Source: Tridacna crocea (Eukaryota; Mollusca; Bivalvia; Cardiida; Cardiidae). From it: 64,000 nucleotides of DNA. The stretch lies in NCBI GenBank assembly GCA_943736015.1, contig OX031059.1, positions 58,477,159 to 58,541,158 of the forward strand. The letters are read 5' to 3'. Under the pieces are notes generated by a model, which ran no database searches, had not been told where the DNA came from, and saw only the letters and a list, made by a program, of their open reading frames with translations. The translations under genes and the position numbers were made by a program. This document shows, one piece after another, positions 34,791 through 45,544 of this stretch (positions are counted from its first letter, which is position 1; each line of letters opens with the position of its first letter).

Positions 34791-35265
34791 GTCTCTGCAT
34801 GTCGTATTCTTCAAAGATTCCACCTGTCTGCTATGACAAATCGCCAATCCCATATACTGAGGAAAAGTAGGGCTTGTACCTAAGCTATTACCCAAGCCTG
34901 TACATGGCCGCTGCCTAGGTTATATGCTAGCTGATCATAATGAGCTGAATGAACTGCAACAAATAGCATTTTATTGAGTAACCATTTATTTTAGTTTGAA
35001 ATTCAAAGTAACTGTTATGGTTTTGAAAAATTACTCCGCTTCTGTACCCAGAATGCCCAAATTAGATAGTTGTGTATTTGTAGAATGCCATCCAGCAGGA
35101 GATAATGTGTTCTCATGTACAGTGTGCTACCAACTCCACTGCTGGCAGTTCGGAGTGAATTTCGTCAGTAATAAAGGACAGAGATATCAGAGAATGTCAA
35201 AGGCACCACCATGGCACAGAATTTTGTACACCGTAAAGGGTTAATATGTTATAAAGTGTATATTG
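34791..35265. other. Unclassified sequence with a small open frame
   Basis: A plus-strand frame of 82 codons (34996-35244) has no recognised domain or splice support. It ends CCGTAAAGGGTTAA, like a TM1 terminus, so part may be an old repeat. Confidence 0.3.
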
Positions 35266-35497
35266 TTCAACTCTTTACCAAACGAACAAATTTGGGGCTA
35301 TACAACATTAAAAGCACTTTCAGACAGCAAAATAAATGTGTCGGAAAAATTAAAAACAAGTTGTGAGAAGGGCAGAAAACATTGTGGGAAACAGAGAAAA
35401 TACTGGTTACCAGCATTTTCTCCTTTTCCTATGATATTTTCAAAAGGCGTCTTCAATGGGGGTCGTCAACACTCAGGATTGTGTGGTAAAGAGTTAA
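35266..35497 (-). repeat. TM1 copy
   Basis: TTCAACTCTTTACCAAACGA at left, GGTAAAGAGTTAA at right. The core is slightly worn (AACAGAGAAAATACTGG). Confidence 0.8.
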
Positions 35498-35644
35498 ACA
35501 GTCCATTAAGCTGATTGCAAATTTTTCTTGATAACTGGTTGGGTATTAATATCACAGAGTAAACTACAGTAGCTGTAGGGTCCCAACTCTTGTAGAACCC
35601 TTAGACCCTTTGCCTGATGATGTACCGATCAATCTTTTTTTTTT

Positions 35645-35874
35645 TTAAACTCTTTAGCAAATAAGCCCTGGTTTATACGAACCTGGGAAGGAAAGCTTTT
35701 GAAAACCGTATGGGAAAAGGAGAAAATGCTGGAAACCAGCATTTTCTCCTTTTTCCACATGGTTTTCTACCCTTTCTGAGACAAATTACATAAGTCGAAA
35801 GATTTTTAATTTGTCGTCTGCATATGCTTTCAATATGGACCAGTTTAACATTTCGTCATTTGATAAATAGTTAA
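35645..35874 (+). repeat. TM1 copy
   Basis: TTAAACTCTTTAGCAAATAA and TGATAAATAGTTAA. The core ACCGTATGGGAAAAGG is partly compensated (CCACATGGT). Confidence 0.82.
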
Positions 35875-35886
35875 GTGATGTACTGA

Positions 35887-36330
35887 TTAACTCATTACCA
35901 AACAACATAATTTTAGGCTTGTCCAAATCGAAAGCATTTGCAGACGGCAAAATAAAAGTGACTGAAAATTAAAAACTTGTTTTGTAAAGAGTAGAAAACA
36001 TTGTGGAAAAGGGAGAAAACGCTGGTTACCAGCATTTTCTCCATTTTCCACAATGTTTTCTTAACTCGATTTTACCACACAATCCCGACTTTTCATGACC
36101 CCTTTTGAAAACATTGTGGGAAAAGGAGAAAATGCTGGTAACCAGCATTTTCTACTTTTCCCACAATATTTTGTACACTTCCCAAAACAAATTTCGATTT
36201 TTGAGCCACATTTATTTTGTTGTCTGCAAATGCATTCAGTTTTGGCTGTCTACAATTTTGTCGTTTGGTAAAGAGTTAAGGCTTCTTTCTCAGGGTCATC
36301 AAAAGGAGGGATTGAGTGGTAATGGGTTAA
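35887..36330 (-). repeat. TM1 copy interrupted by another TM1
   Basis: The left part (35887-36060) ends at CAATGTTTTC. The short arm resumes at 36280 (GGCTTCTTTCTCAGGGTC) and ends GGTAATGGGTTAA. Confidence 0.82.
36061..36279 (+). repeat. TM1 copy nested in TM1
   Basis: Bounded by TTAA at 36061 and 36276. It splits the outer copy between its core and its short arm. The short arm is shortened (GACCCCTTTTGAAAAC). Confidence 0.85.
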
Positions 36331-36660
36331 TCTGTAGCAACTTTCTGTAAATTCATGTATTGACCACTGAAAGGTTCAAACATGTCTCAGTTATTCACTG
36401 TCTAAAGCTATAATACCAAACAGTCCATTGTTTGTTAATGACCCTCAGGAAACAGGCTACTGAGGTCATTATACAGATATCAATATGGAATTGAATTCAG
36501 TCCAAAAATTTTTAGCATGACCAAAAATTTTTCTCCACTGCATTGTAGTCCCCGGAATCCATCAGGAATTGACTATGGTTATGATTTGTGTCTACAGTAG
36601 AACCAGGTCAATAGGCTTTTAATTCCGTATGGAGCCGGTTCGAAATCTAGCAGTGTAGCA

Positions 36661-37442
36661 TTAACCACAAAATCCAGAGTTTTATCTATCCCAATGAAGA
36701 AGGCTTTTGAAAATGATGTGTGAAAAGGAGAAAATGCTCAGGTAGCCAGCATTTTCTCCTCTTCCCTCAACAGTGTTGTGCCTAGGCCACGGGACTGCAG
36801 GATTCCCGCAATTTTTTTAACACTGTCCCTTACAATTTAAGCCATTGCGGGATCCGACGAATTTTCCTTGGAGTCCATTTCGGTATTCACATAGATTGCG
36901 TTAATTACAACGGGTACCAGCACAACGTAAACTGTGACTGCTGAATTTACTGAGATAAAGTCGCTTAGGGATATCCAATATTTAAACCAGTCTTACTGTT
37001 GTCAATAAAACAATATGGCGAAACGCCAGATACAGTTGACCAACTTTTATGTCGGAAAAGGTTAAATATAGAAAAGTTGCAGATGAAATTGAATCGCACA
37101 GGATTGTTGAAAACCCCAAATTGATCGCGTCATCTGATCCTGATGGTGACCAGTCAACATCTACTGGCGCAGATACCAAACCATCTGCTTCTTTGACCCC
37201 CGTGACAAGTAAGGAAAAGGACAGAAAAATTGGCTCGTGGTTACAAGAGTCGGATGGAAGTATGATATGTGTCCCCTAGATTTTTCTAGTGTCCCCTTTA
37301 AATTAAGGTAGGGGGATACCTGTGTCCCCCAAAAATTTTGGCCTGGGCACAACACTGCCTCAATCTTTTCTACACTTCAAAAGAAAAGTTTCTGGTTTTG
37401 TGAGTCATATTTAATTTGCTGTCTGCAAAATGCTTTCAATAT
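36661..37442 (+). repeat. TM1 copy split by a hAT-like element
   Basis: TTAACCACAAAATCCAGAG through core to CTCTTCCCTCAA (36770), then from 37358 CCTCAATCTTTTCTACACTT and the long arm. The far end is worn. Confidence 0.75.
36771..37357 (+). mobile_element. 587 bp hAT-like element with transposase-leader-like frames
   Basis: Terminal inverted repeats CAGTGTTGTGCCTAGGCCA and TGGCCTGGGCACAACACTG, 19 bp with one mismatch. CCTCAA directly repeats on both flanks (36765-36770 and 37358-37363). Inside, ATGGCGAAACGCCAGATACA begins a short frame (MAKRQIQLTNFYVGKG, then stop). An overlapping frame from 37049 gives 76 residues ending before a GTGTCCCC-rich stretch. The KRQxxLxxFF-like start resembles the N-termini of hAT/ZMYM-type transposases. 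It is therefore a deletion derivative with a frameshift, not an active gene. Confidence 0.65.
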
Positions 37443-37664
37443 CAATACCGGTAAGCTGATTTTTTTTTTTTCATCAATCAAGTATGTATTTGACAAATGG
37501 AGTTCCAAAGACAAGTAAAGTTCCTTGGTATGTGGACTGTGTAGATGAGAGTCAGACTGGGGAGGCCTTGGATCTATGCAGTTAATTACATAGTTGATGT
37601 ATTGCAGCCAAAACAGGACTGAAATTGATACAGTGTGTCCACTTTACAAGCTTTTGGTTTATAA

Positions 37665-37970
37665 GTGTGCTTTATTTCATGCTTTCCAATAGGATATCGA
37701 GAAATAGCAGTGAAAATATTTTTCGATCTTACACTGGTACCACCAGTGTAAATACCGATTTTCACGTTCTTGTTGCCTAGGTAAATTGCGCGTGCCTCAT
37801 AACCAGATGGGAAATATGATATCATATACCTTAAATTCTTGCGCATGACGTAATATTGTAATGCGTTGCTATGCGGGAGGGTTACGCCACAGGGAATAAC
37901 GGAAAAAACTGTACTGGATTTTGATAAAGCTCTTCCTAGAAAGAGTTAAAAGCATGAAATAAATAGAATA
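37665..37970. repeat. Possible inverted-repeat element
   Basis: GCTTTATTTCATGCTTTCC near 37668 and AAAGCATGAAATAAATAG near 37948 are complementary. The interior holds TTACACTGGTACCACCAGTG, itself palindromic. Confidence 0.45.
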
Positions 37971-37994
37971 TTTGTTTTTTTCGGTGAAAGATGG

Positions 37995-38091
37995 CAATTT
38001 ATTTCATCGAGTGAACACCATTGGTAATATTTTTGCGAGTGGCACAACCACTCTTGAAAATATTACCAATGGTGTTCACTCAATGAAATAA
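37995..38091. repeat. Large hairpin (about 45 bp arms)
   Basis: ATTTCATCGAGTGAACACCA then TTGGTAATATTTTTGCGAGTGG, loop CACAA, and the complementary CCACTCTTGAAAATATTACC, AATGGTGTTCACTCAATGAA. Only a few mismatches. AAACAAATATCC beyond the right arm also pairs with GAATATTTGTTT at about 37964. Confidence 0.75.
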
Positions 38092-38109
38092 ATTTCAAAA
38101 CAAATATCC

Positions 38110-39347
38110 TCTTTATCTTGTATCACCAGACAATGTCAAGGGTAGTTTTGCAGAATAATCAGTTACTATTAATTTTCTGTCCTTCTTTATTGACTATTGA
38201 TGGCTTCCTATGTATCCATTATTTCTCTTTAATAGCTCAGAAATCAATTCTGTTATCTCGAGACAGCTAATTGCCATCAGCCTTCAGAAAAACATTGTAA
38301 CTTCTGATGTAGACAATCAATATAATCATTCATGATTTTTGTTTTGGCCAGGGCAGAAACACATTCCCTCATACAACTATATATTTGTGGGCATCAGCAA
38401 AAACCAACCATTACAAATTGATCTTTGAAAAATCAAAATTGCTGCATTGGCCCTAGTGTTTTCATTCTAAATCATTGTATACTCTAAACTTTAAACACAT
38501 AATACCTAATTTTCCACATTATTATCAAAGATGATTCATGTTGGGTTCCAACAAACATAAATAACATGGCATGAATGTAAAAGCTTGGTCAGACCTGCTA
38601 CTGGATATGTAACAGGCAGAAAACAGACGAACCCATGCAGAATTTGGATATGCATTGACAAATTCATCTCCTCTGCTGTAATGAAAAAATACGCCCATTT
38701 ACTAGATATATACTGGATATGAAACCGTCTATTAACAGATATCATCGTACCAGTAAGGGCCTTGTGCCACATAAAACAACAGTGCAATGCTTGAGAACGA
38801 CAGGACAAAACATTCTTCCAGCATATGATGTCAGATCAGTAATGTACGGAAAACAAATGTACAAGGACTGTAATGGTCAGGTTACATGCCGAGGTTAAAA
38901 TTGTCAAATGTATCCAAAGTCTATATCATTTGCATGTCTCTGTCTGTTTCGTCCAGTGGAAATTTTTGAATATGCTCAAAACTTCCCACCAGATGCAACA
39001 GACATCGCTGGACAAGTAGCGGACTCATCAGATAAGAAACAATCATAAAACAAATACAAATGGATATGAACAGAAAAGTTGAGTTTGTTACTCATTTGTT
39101 ACGTTGGTGTGGCCAAGGCTTAAATGACATAGCACACCTTCAAATACAGTGAAAACCTGATAATTTGAACAAATCAGAATTCCAAAATAGCAGCAGGTAG
39201 TATTTACATGGAAATCAGAACTGATTTTTTTTGTATTATTTTTGGCATCAAAGGAAAAACAGTTGTAAATTCACATAATCAAATTCAAAGAAAGATTCAA
39301 AAAGCATTATTGTGTATTTATCCTTTTCATTCATCCTTTTATCCCTT
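38110..39347. other. Long stretch with nothing recognised
   Basis: No exon with splice support, no repeat family member and no tandem array seen on either strand. Confidence 0.35.
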
Positions 39348-39815
39348 TACCAAACAATGCCAACTTCTGATGACATTGGGAAAGAACCCATCCTCGGATA
39401 CCCCGGGGTCTCCCTATTTGCTACGCTACATCGACCCCTGGGACAATTGACTAATAAAACTTTGAATCAGCCGCCGAAAATCGATACGAAACGTCATAGC
39501 GTACAGTCCACTCGCCCATCACAAAATGATGATGGAACCAATGAAAAGCCAGCATTCGGCCAGCGGTAAAACCAGGGAAATTCAATTAATTGTCCCAGGG
39601 GTCGATGTAGCATAGCAAATAGGGAGACCCCGGGGTATCCGAGGATGGAAAGAACCTATTTGACAACCTTGTAGGAAAAGGAGAAAATCCAGGTAACCAA
39701 CATTTTCTCCTTTTACAACAATGTTTTCTTTCAGTACCATATGAACCACATTGAAATTGTCTTCTGCAAATGCACCTAAATTACACAATGCTAAAATTCT
39801 CTCGACTGGTATAGG
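39348..39815 (+). repeat. TM1 copy split by a Mutator-like MITE
   Basis: Left CCCTTTACCAAACAATGCC up to GGGAAAGAACC, then from 39648 GAAAGAACCTATTTGACAAC, core CCTTGTAGGAAAAGGAG and the long arm. The right terminus is worn. Confidence 0.75.
39389..39647. mobile_element. Mutator-like MITE with 60 bp inverted repeats
   Basis: The left arm begins CATCCTCGGATACCCCGGGG and stays complementary to the right end for 60 bp with one mismatch (position 36). The outermost bases are CATCCTCGG/CCGAGGATG. A perfect 9 bp direct duplication GAAAGAACC flanks it (39380-39388 and 39648-39656). Long inverted repeats plus a 9 bp duplication are diagnostic of Mutator-like elements by established knowledge. The interior of about 139 bp has no transposase. 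Confidence 0.82.
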
Positions 39816-40034
39816 CTTATTCATTACTGTATGGGCTGACCTACAGAAATATATTGCAAATTGTAGAGTACAACAATTTAGTAGAAAGACAGGACATCAA
39901 TTTACATAAATATGGAAAATACTGAGGAAAAAGGAGGAATGCCATATTACCATGTTTTCTTTTAATTTTTGGTATCTCATTTATAAATGTCATATTAACA
40001 AAAATATCATTGCATTACTGTTGCTACGAGTACT

Positions 40035-40200
40035 GTTGCCCGTACCTTCCATGGGTCATTTCACTATGCAGAGAAATGACCCGGGTCATTATTCTTCGTG
40101 AGAAATAGCCCTCTGGGGTCATTTCTCTACGTAGAATAATGACCCGGGTCATTCCTCTGGGTCATTTTGTAGGGAGGGTCATTTCTCTGCATTACACAGG
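40035..40200. repeat. Compound palindrome of AATGACCCGGGTCATT units
   Basis: AGAAATGACCCGGGTCATTA (about 40074) and GAATAATGACCCGGGTCATT (about 40134) are each palindromic and also complementary to each other across a 40 bp spacer. GGGTCATTTCTCT recurs at both edges. Confidence 0.65.
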
Positions 40201-40669
40201 TGATATTTCGTAACAAGCCCATTGAAGAAGTGTGCCAACAAAGGTGAAGGTCAAAATTTAAATTCATACAGGTTTTTTTTTACAAGATGGACAATAACAC
40301 TCGATGGCCAGTGGCAAGTCTCAAAGCATTATCATCCTAATTATCTAAACATCAAACAATAATATTTATATTTCAAACTAAAATTACATTTTTACCATCG
40401 GTGGAATTATAAATGTAGATCAAGATCTGACTTAATTAAATTTAGAATGAATTTCTAAATTCTAAATTGTATTTTTTTCTGTTATTCCAGTCCTCGAAGT
40501 TTAGTGAACAAACTATCATAAAGGGTATTGAAACACGCCCCTCTATATCATATTACCAACCTAATATAATAGACTTTTGTCTTGTATACTGGTATATTAC
40601 TTATTTTAGAATCTTTCACTTTCACTGGCTTTCACAAGCTGATTATTATAACTTTTTCTGTCTCTTTGT
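40201..40669. other. AT-rich sequence, nothing recognised
   Basis: No feature supported. Confidence 0.35.
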
Positions 40670-40790
40670 GAACCCTTCAACACACAATCTGGAGTTTTCA
40701 TAACCCTGATAAAGAAGTTATTTGAAAACATTGTGGGAAAGGAGGAAATCCTGTTGACCATGCCACAAGGTAGGATCTGTTCTAGTTTCA
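40670..40790 (+). repeat. TM1 copy, short arm and part core
   Basis: AACCCTTCAACACACAATCT, TTGAAAACATTGTGGGAAAG; the rest is eroded. Confidence 0.6.
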
Positions 40791-40969
40791 AAATTCTTTT
40801 TTTTTCTGCCACTGACTGGAACTTTTACCAACTGCACCTTTACATATTGTGAAAGTCATAATAATCGCCATATTTTTTCATAGTACAGATGAAATGGTGA
40901 AATTCTATTGTTAGCCCTTAGAAAGCACGACACAAGCTATATGAGCCATCCTCTGACAAAAAGGGGGCG

Positions 40970-41198
40970 TTAACCCTTTAAAACATAGCAAAATTTTAGA
41001 CCTATCCACACTGAAAGCATTTGCAGATGGCAATGTCATTGTGGCTCAAATGAGGCAACATTTCTTTGATAGGCTAGAAAACATTGTGGGAAAAGGAGAA
41101 AGTGCTGGTTACCAGCATTTTCTCTTTGTCCCACAATGTTTTCAGAAGGCTTCTACCTCAGGGTCTTCAAAAGTCGTAACTGTGTGGTAAAGGGTTAA
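40970..41198 (-). repeat. TM1 copy
   Basis: TTAACCCTTTAAAACATAGC at left, GGTAAAGGGTTAA at right, full core. Confidence 0.86.
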
Positions 41199-41291
41199 AT
41201 ATATCTACCTGATACATTATACCAAGCAATTTCTCACACTATTTACAGATCCATAAACCGTATTATGTATTTTTGTATAACAACCTACTGT

Positions 41292-41420
41292 GTCATGAGG
41301 TTTACTGGTCCTTAGACATGCAAAAATTATATTCAAAAGCAAAAAGTTTTGGCCTAGGTCAGCCTGCACAGGCTGACTTTGGTACTTATTTTTTGCAGAT
41401 CAATTATTCCCGCTGTTCAC
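41292..41420. repeat. PAL3 element
   Basis: CATGAGGTTTACTGGTCCTT, then GGTCAGCCTGCACAGGCTGA, a palindromic centre. Confidence 0.55.
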
Positions 41421-41443
41421 AGACTGTAGCACAATTATAAATG

Positions 41444-41673
41444 TCAAACAGTTTACCAAATGACAAAATTGTAGACTTGTCCAAATTCAAAGCATCAGCA
41501 GACGACACTTGAAATGTGGCTCAAATGATGAAATTTGTTTCTGACAGGGTAGAAAACACTGTGGGAAAAGGAGAAAATGCTGGTTAACAGCATTTTCTCC
41601 TTTTCCCACAATGTTTTCAAAAGACTTCTTCCGAATGGTCGTTAAAATTTAGGATTGAGTGGTTATTGTTTAA
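41444..41673 (-). repeat. TM1 copy
   Basis: Left end TCAAACAGTTTACCAAATGA, right end TTATTGTTTAA. The TTAA is shared with the next copy. Confidence 0.8.
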
Positions 41674-41878
41674 GTCACTACCAAACGACAATATTTTAGG
41701 TTTGTCCAAATCGAAAGCCTTTGCAGACGACAAAATAATTTGTTTTGTGAAGAGTAGAAAACATTGTGGGAAAAGGAGAAAATGCTGGTTACCAGCATTT
41801 TCTCCTTTTCCCACAATGTTTTCTAAAGGCTTCTTTCTCAAGGTAGTCAAAAGTAGGGATTGTGTGGTAATGGGTTAA
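41670..41878 (-). repeat. TM1 copy, same orientation
   Basis: TTAAGTCACTACCAAACGAC to GGTAATGGGTTAA. About 18 bp of the long arm is missing before GTGAAGAGTAG. Confidence 0.84.
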
Positions 41879-42266
41879 ACTTGTTTAACAAAGTCATGGT
41901 AAGTATATTTTTTCAGGATCTAACAGCTCAAACAAGGTTCAGGATAAATATACTTAAGTCAATATTGACTGACCAGTGACCAGTAAGTTCTATCTCACCT
42001 ACATAACCAAAGGAAGTCTTACCCCTTGACAAATTTGCCTCCTCTGTGAAGAGTTCACAAACCAAACCTGTGACATGCCAAGTTTCTGGTATTGCAAATG
42101 TAGAATAATTATGCATTTTTCTTAGCATCATCCTAGTTTAAGATCAGTATTTGTAAGCTGTGAGTCATGGATTTGATTCTTCCTTTTGGATACTAATTCT
42201 ACAATGTCCGTGTACAAAGGCACAATTTTTCAAGCATAGCACGGGTGAAGCGTGAAAATCTTTACT

Positions 42267-42441
42267 TTAACTCTTTAACAAATGACAAATTTACAGACTG
42301 GTCCAAATTGAAAGCATTTGCAGACGACAAAATAAATGTGACTGAAAAGTTAAAATTTGCTACAGGAAGGTAGAAAACATTGTGGAAAGAGAGAAAATGC
42401 TATTTTCAAAAGGCTTCTACCTCGGGGTCATCAAATTTTAA
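42267..42441 (-). repeat. TM1 copy lacking the right core half
   Basis: GAGAAAATGCTATTTTCAAA joins the left core half to the short arm. The short arm is truncated at CATCAAATTTTAAG. Confidence 0.75.
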
Positions 42442-42665
42442 GGGCATCATGGCCGCAATATCTAGCCAGAAAGTTTTTACAGCAAAGCTCCGAGATGTAA
42501 CTGTACAATCTTTGCTACCTAATTTTCTTACTATATTATCTTGAAAATCAATTTAAATTATTTTGTTACTCAAAACAAAATAATTATAGCTCTGTTATAA
42601 AATAAATCTTGATTTTTAAAAGGTTTGTAAGGTCCATTTTAATAAACTGATAAAAACGGAAACCC

Positions 42666-42893
42666 TTAACTCATAACCAAACAATAATATTCTAGGTTTG
42701 TCCAAATCGAAAGCATTTGCAGACGACAAAATAAAAGTGACTGAAAATTTGAAATTTGTTTTGTGAAGGGTAGAAAACATTGTGGGAAAAGGAGAAAATG
42801 CTGGTTACCAGCATTTTCTCCTTTTCCCGTAATGTTTTCTAAAGGCCTCTTTCGCAGCGGCGTCAAAAGTAGGGATTGCGTGGTAATGGGTTA
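42666..42893 (-). repeat. TM1 copy
   Basis: TTAACTCATAACCAAACAAT to GGTAATGGGTTA. Core nearly perfect (CCCGTAATG opposite CATTGTGGG). Confidence 0.86.
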
Positions 42894-43040
42894 CTCTTGC
42901 AACACATGGTAAATGAAATGTATTACTTCAGTCAGAAGGCAAAACCAAAACTTAAAACAATGTCAATATTATTTAACTAAAATACAATTTATCACTTAAA
43001 GAAATTCAGCTAAGTCATCAATATTCCAAAGGAAACAGAT

Positions 43041-43310
43041 GAGCCCTGGTAGCTCAGTCTGTAGTGTACAGGACTTGAGAACAAGGGGTCACTGGTTGGA
43101 TTCCCTGCTCGGCCAATTTCTTCAGAGGATTGATGACACTTATTACGACATGATTCATTCCTCTCTCATTGCAGACTACTATTTTGAAAATGGTAATGTG
43201 GGAAAGCAGCCAGTGGCTTGGAGAGAATATTGTGCACACTACTGGTGAAAAGAACTCCAAAATAGAATGGATATGTGCACTGGTCACTATAACATAATTC
43301 TGAAACAAGC
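43041..43310 (+). repeat. tRNA-derived SINE
   Basis: GAGCCCTGGTAGCTCAGTCT (A box), GGTTGGATTCCCTGCTCGG (B box), then GTGGGAAAGCAGCCAGTGGC. About 270 bp. Clear relative of 16724. Confidence 0.75.
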
Positions 43311-43399
43311 AATTTCGTTGAAATGATATCCCCCGCTGCAAAAGACCTTTTTTGATACAAACGTTTAAGAGGTATTGTGTTTTGCTTATACATGTGGCC

Positions 43400-44385
43400 T
43401 TTTTGTTATTGGTCCATGATGAAATTATACATTAAGCTCCCTTGTTCCATGGCACAGGATTTCATTACATAAAAAATATAAAAGAGGTCCATAACAGGAT
43501 TATACATTAAGTACCCTTTTTGCAGAACTCAGCATTTCATAAAATGAAAAAAAATAAAGGAAATATACATAAAACCCCCTTTTTCCATGACATGTAATAT
43601 CATATATGTGGGGGAAAAAAATGTATCAAAGGACTATCCAATGGAAAACATGCATGAAGTTTCATCAATTTTTGTCAAGGACTTTAGAAGATATCCCTCT
43701 CACAATATAAGCCTCCACACTGCTGCCATTTCAAGCAGGTAGCTAGAGACTGAAGTGTTGAAATTTGTAGCACCTGCCTGGGTAGCTGAATGGATATATG
43801 GTATTACTTGTGATCTAAAAGGTTTACGAACAGACTGATGCATGGAGAGACAAATGCACAATTGACTCATTGGTCACGGGCTTTGATCAAGCAATGAAAA
43901 TATGATGTTCTATGAAAATATGTGCAAAAGTTGGAGATACACTGATAAAAAATTAAATTTGACATGAAGTCCCTTTTTTCCATGATACAGTGATAAATTG
44001 CAAAACCCTGACAATATGTGCTAGGTCGCATGATCTGTGAAAATCTCATCCAAATCTGTTGAGATATGTCCAGTAATTGAAGAGATTCTGGTGAAAGAAA
44101 AAATGAAATTATAACATGAAGCCCCCTTATTCCATGATGCAGCTACAAATCCCAAAACCTTGACAATATTCCATAGGTCACATGATCATGTGAAAATTCC
44201 ATCCAAATCTGCCATGAAATGTGGGAGGCATTGTGTTAGGTCACATGATCATGTGAAAATTCCATCCAAATCTGCCATGAAATGTGGGAGGCGTTGTGTT
44301 AGGTCACATGATAATGTGAAAATTCCATTCAAATCTGCCAAGAAATGTTGGAGGAGTTGCCTTCACAAGAAATAGAATGAGAAAA
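43400..44385. repeat. Diverged internal sequence of a GGGGAGC-type AAG element
   Basis: Scattered CCCCCTTTTTCCATGACAT-type motifs at about 43440, 43500, 43575, 43975 and 44120 match the array units of 28824-30475, but the ends are not found. Three 63 bp units are repeated at 44175, 44238 and 44301. Confidence 0.55.
44175..44363. repeat. Three 63 bp direct repeats
   Basis: Each begins AGGTCACATGATCATGTGAA (or ATAATG) and continues CATCCAAATCTGCC. The length is a multiple of three, so one open frame runs through, but it is repeat-derived. Confidence 0.85.
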
Positions 44386-45445
44386 TAAACTAGCACTTGT
44401 CCCAGAACAGGATATATTCATCAAAGGGTAATCAGTCAAAAAAAGCCTGTGAATCTAAATGGAAATGTGCAAACAAAAATCCAAAGTAAAAATTTACAAA
44501 GGGCAATAACTCCAAAAATACTGAAGATAGAATTATGGTTCTTGTGCACTGCACTTCTCCTCAATTAGTTCTATATGTGTGTGAAGTTTCAAGTTCCTAG
44601 CTTTTATACTTTTAGAGATACGCCAGACAGAAATCCAAAGTAAAAATTAACAAAGTAAAAATTAACAAAGTAAAAATTAACAAAGGGCAATAACTCAAAA
44701 ATTAGTGAAGACAGAGTTTTGGTTTTTGTGAACTGCACTTCTCCTTAATGAAATCTATAAGTGTATACAGTTTGAAGTTCCTAGCCTTTGTACTTTTGGA
44801 GATATGCTCCGGACAAAATTCCAAAGTGAAAATTTACAGAGCAATAACTCAACAATTACTGAAGATAGAGTTACGATTCTTTAGCACTGCACTTCTCCTT
44901 AACTCTTTACCAAACAACAAATTTATAGAAGGGAAATAACTCCAAAAATACTGAAGACAGAGTTATGCTTGTTGTGCACTGCACTTTTCCTCAATGAGTT
45001 CTATATATGTGTGAAGTTTCAAGTTCCTAGCTTTTATACTTTTGGAGATATGCTCCGGACAAAAATTCAAAGTAAAATGTACAAAGGGCAATAACTCCAA
45101 AAATACTGAAGACAGAGTAATAGATCCTGTGCACTGCACACCTCCTCAATGAGTTCTATATGTGTGTGAAGTTTCAAGTTCCTAGCTTTGATACTTTTGA
45201 AGATGTGCTCCGGACAAAAATTCCAGAAAAAAAATGTACAAAGGGCAATAACTCTAAAAATACTGAAGATAGAGTAATGGTTCTTGTACACTGCACGCCT
45301 CCTTAATAAGATCTATCCACTTGTGAAGTTTGAAGTTGATATCTTAAATACTTTTGGAGATATGCTCCGGACAAAAATGTGGAACGGAAGGACGGACAGA
45401 GACTATTACCATAACCCCCGCCGCCTTTTCGGCGGGGGATAAATA
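44386..45445 (+). mobile_element. AAG-like element with roughly 150 bp units
   Basis: AACTAGCACTTGTCCCAGAAC at left. About six units with AGGGCAATAACTCCAAAAAT, GTGCACTGCACTTCTCC and GTGAAGTTTCAAGTTCC follow. A short GGAAGGACGGACAG tail and a strong 3' hairpin CCCCCGCCGCCTTTTCGGCG (45414-45438) precede GATAAATAAATTT. A TM1 terminal fragment (TTAACTCTTTACCAAACAAC) sits at 44899-44930. Confidence 0.65.
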
Positions 45446-45482
45446 AATTTGATGACAGCATTAAACACTATACAATCAATCA
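45446..45482 (+). repeat. SINE tail fragment
   Basis: GCATTAAACACTATACAATC followed by AATCAGTCAATT is the same tail as the SINE ending at 17034. Confidence 0.45.
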
Positions 45483-45544
45483 GTCAATTATATCCGGCAA
45501 CCTGTGCTCTATGATTTTGATGTACACTGTTCATCAGACTGCCT

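Noticed and set aside
34996..35244. 82-codon plus-strand frame with several cysteines
   Set aside because: No recognised domain, no splice or promoter support, and its end overlaps a TM1-like terminus.
37586..37846. Minus-strand 86-codon frame beginning MRKNLRYM with a donor-like site
   Set aside because: The donor phase does not match the phase 0 acceptor of the first RGS22 exon seen, and the frame lies in an inverted-repeat element.
41928..42131. Minus-strand 67-codon frame considered as the missing RGS22 first exon (donor near 42022 or 41998)
   Set aside because: It does not resemble RGS22 N-termini and has no independent support.
16724..43110. tRNA genes at 16724, 22487 (minus) and 43041
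   Set aside because: A and B boxes are present but acceptor stems do not close and SINE bodies follow. They are tRNA-derived SINE heads.
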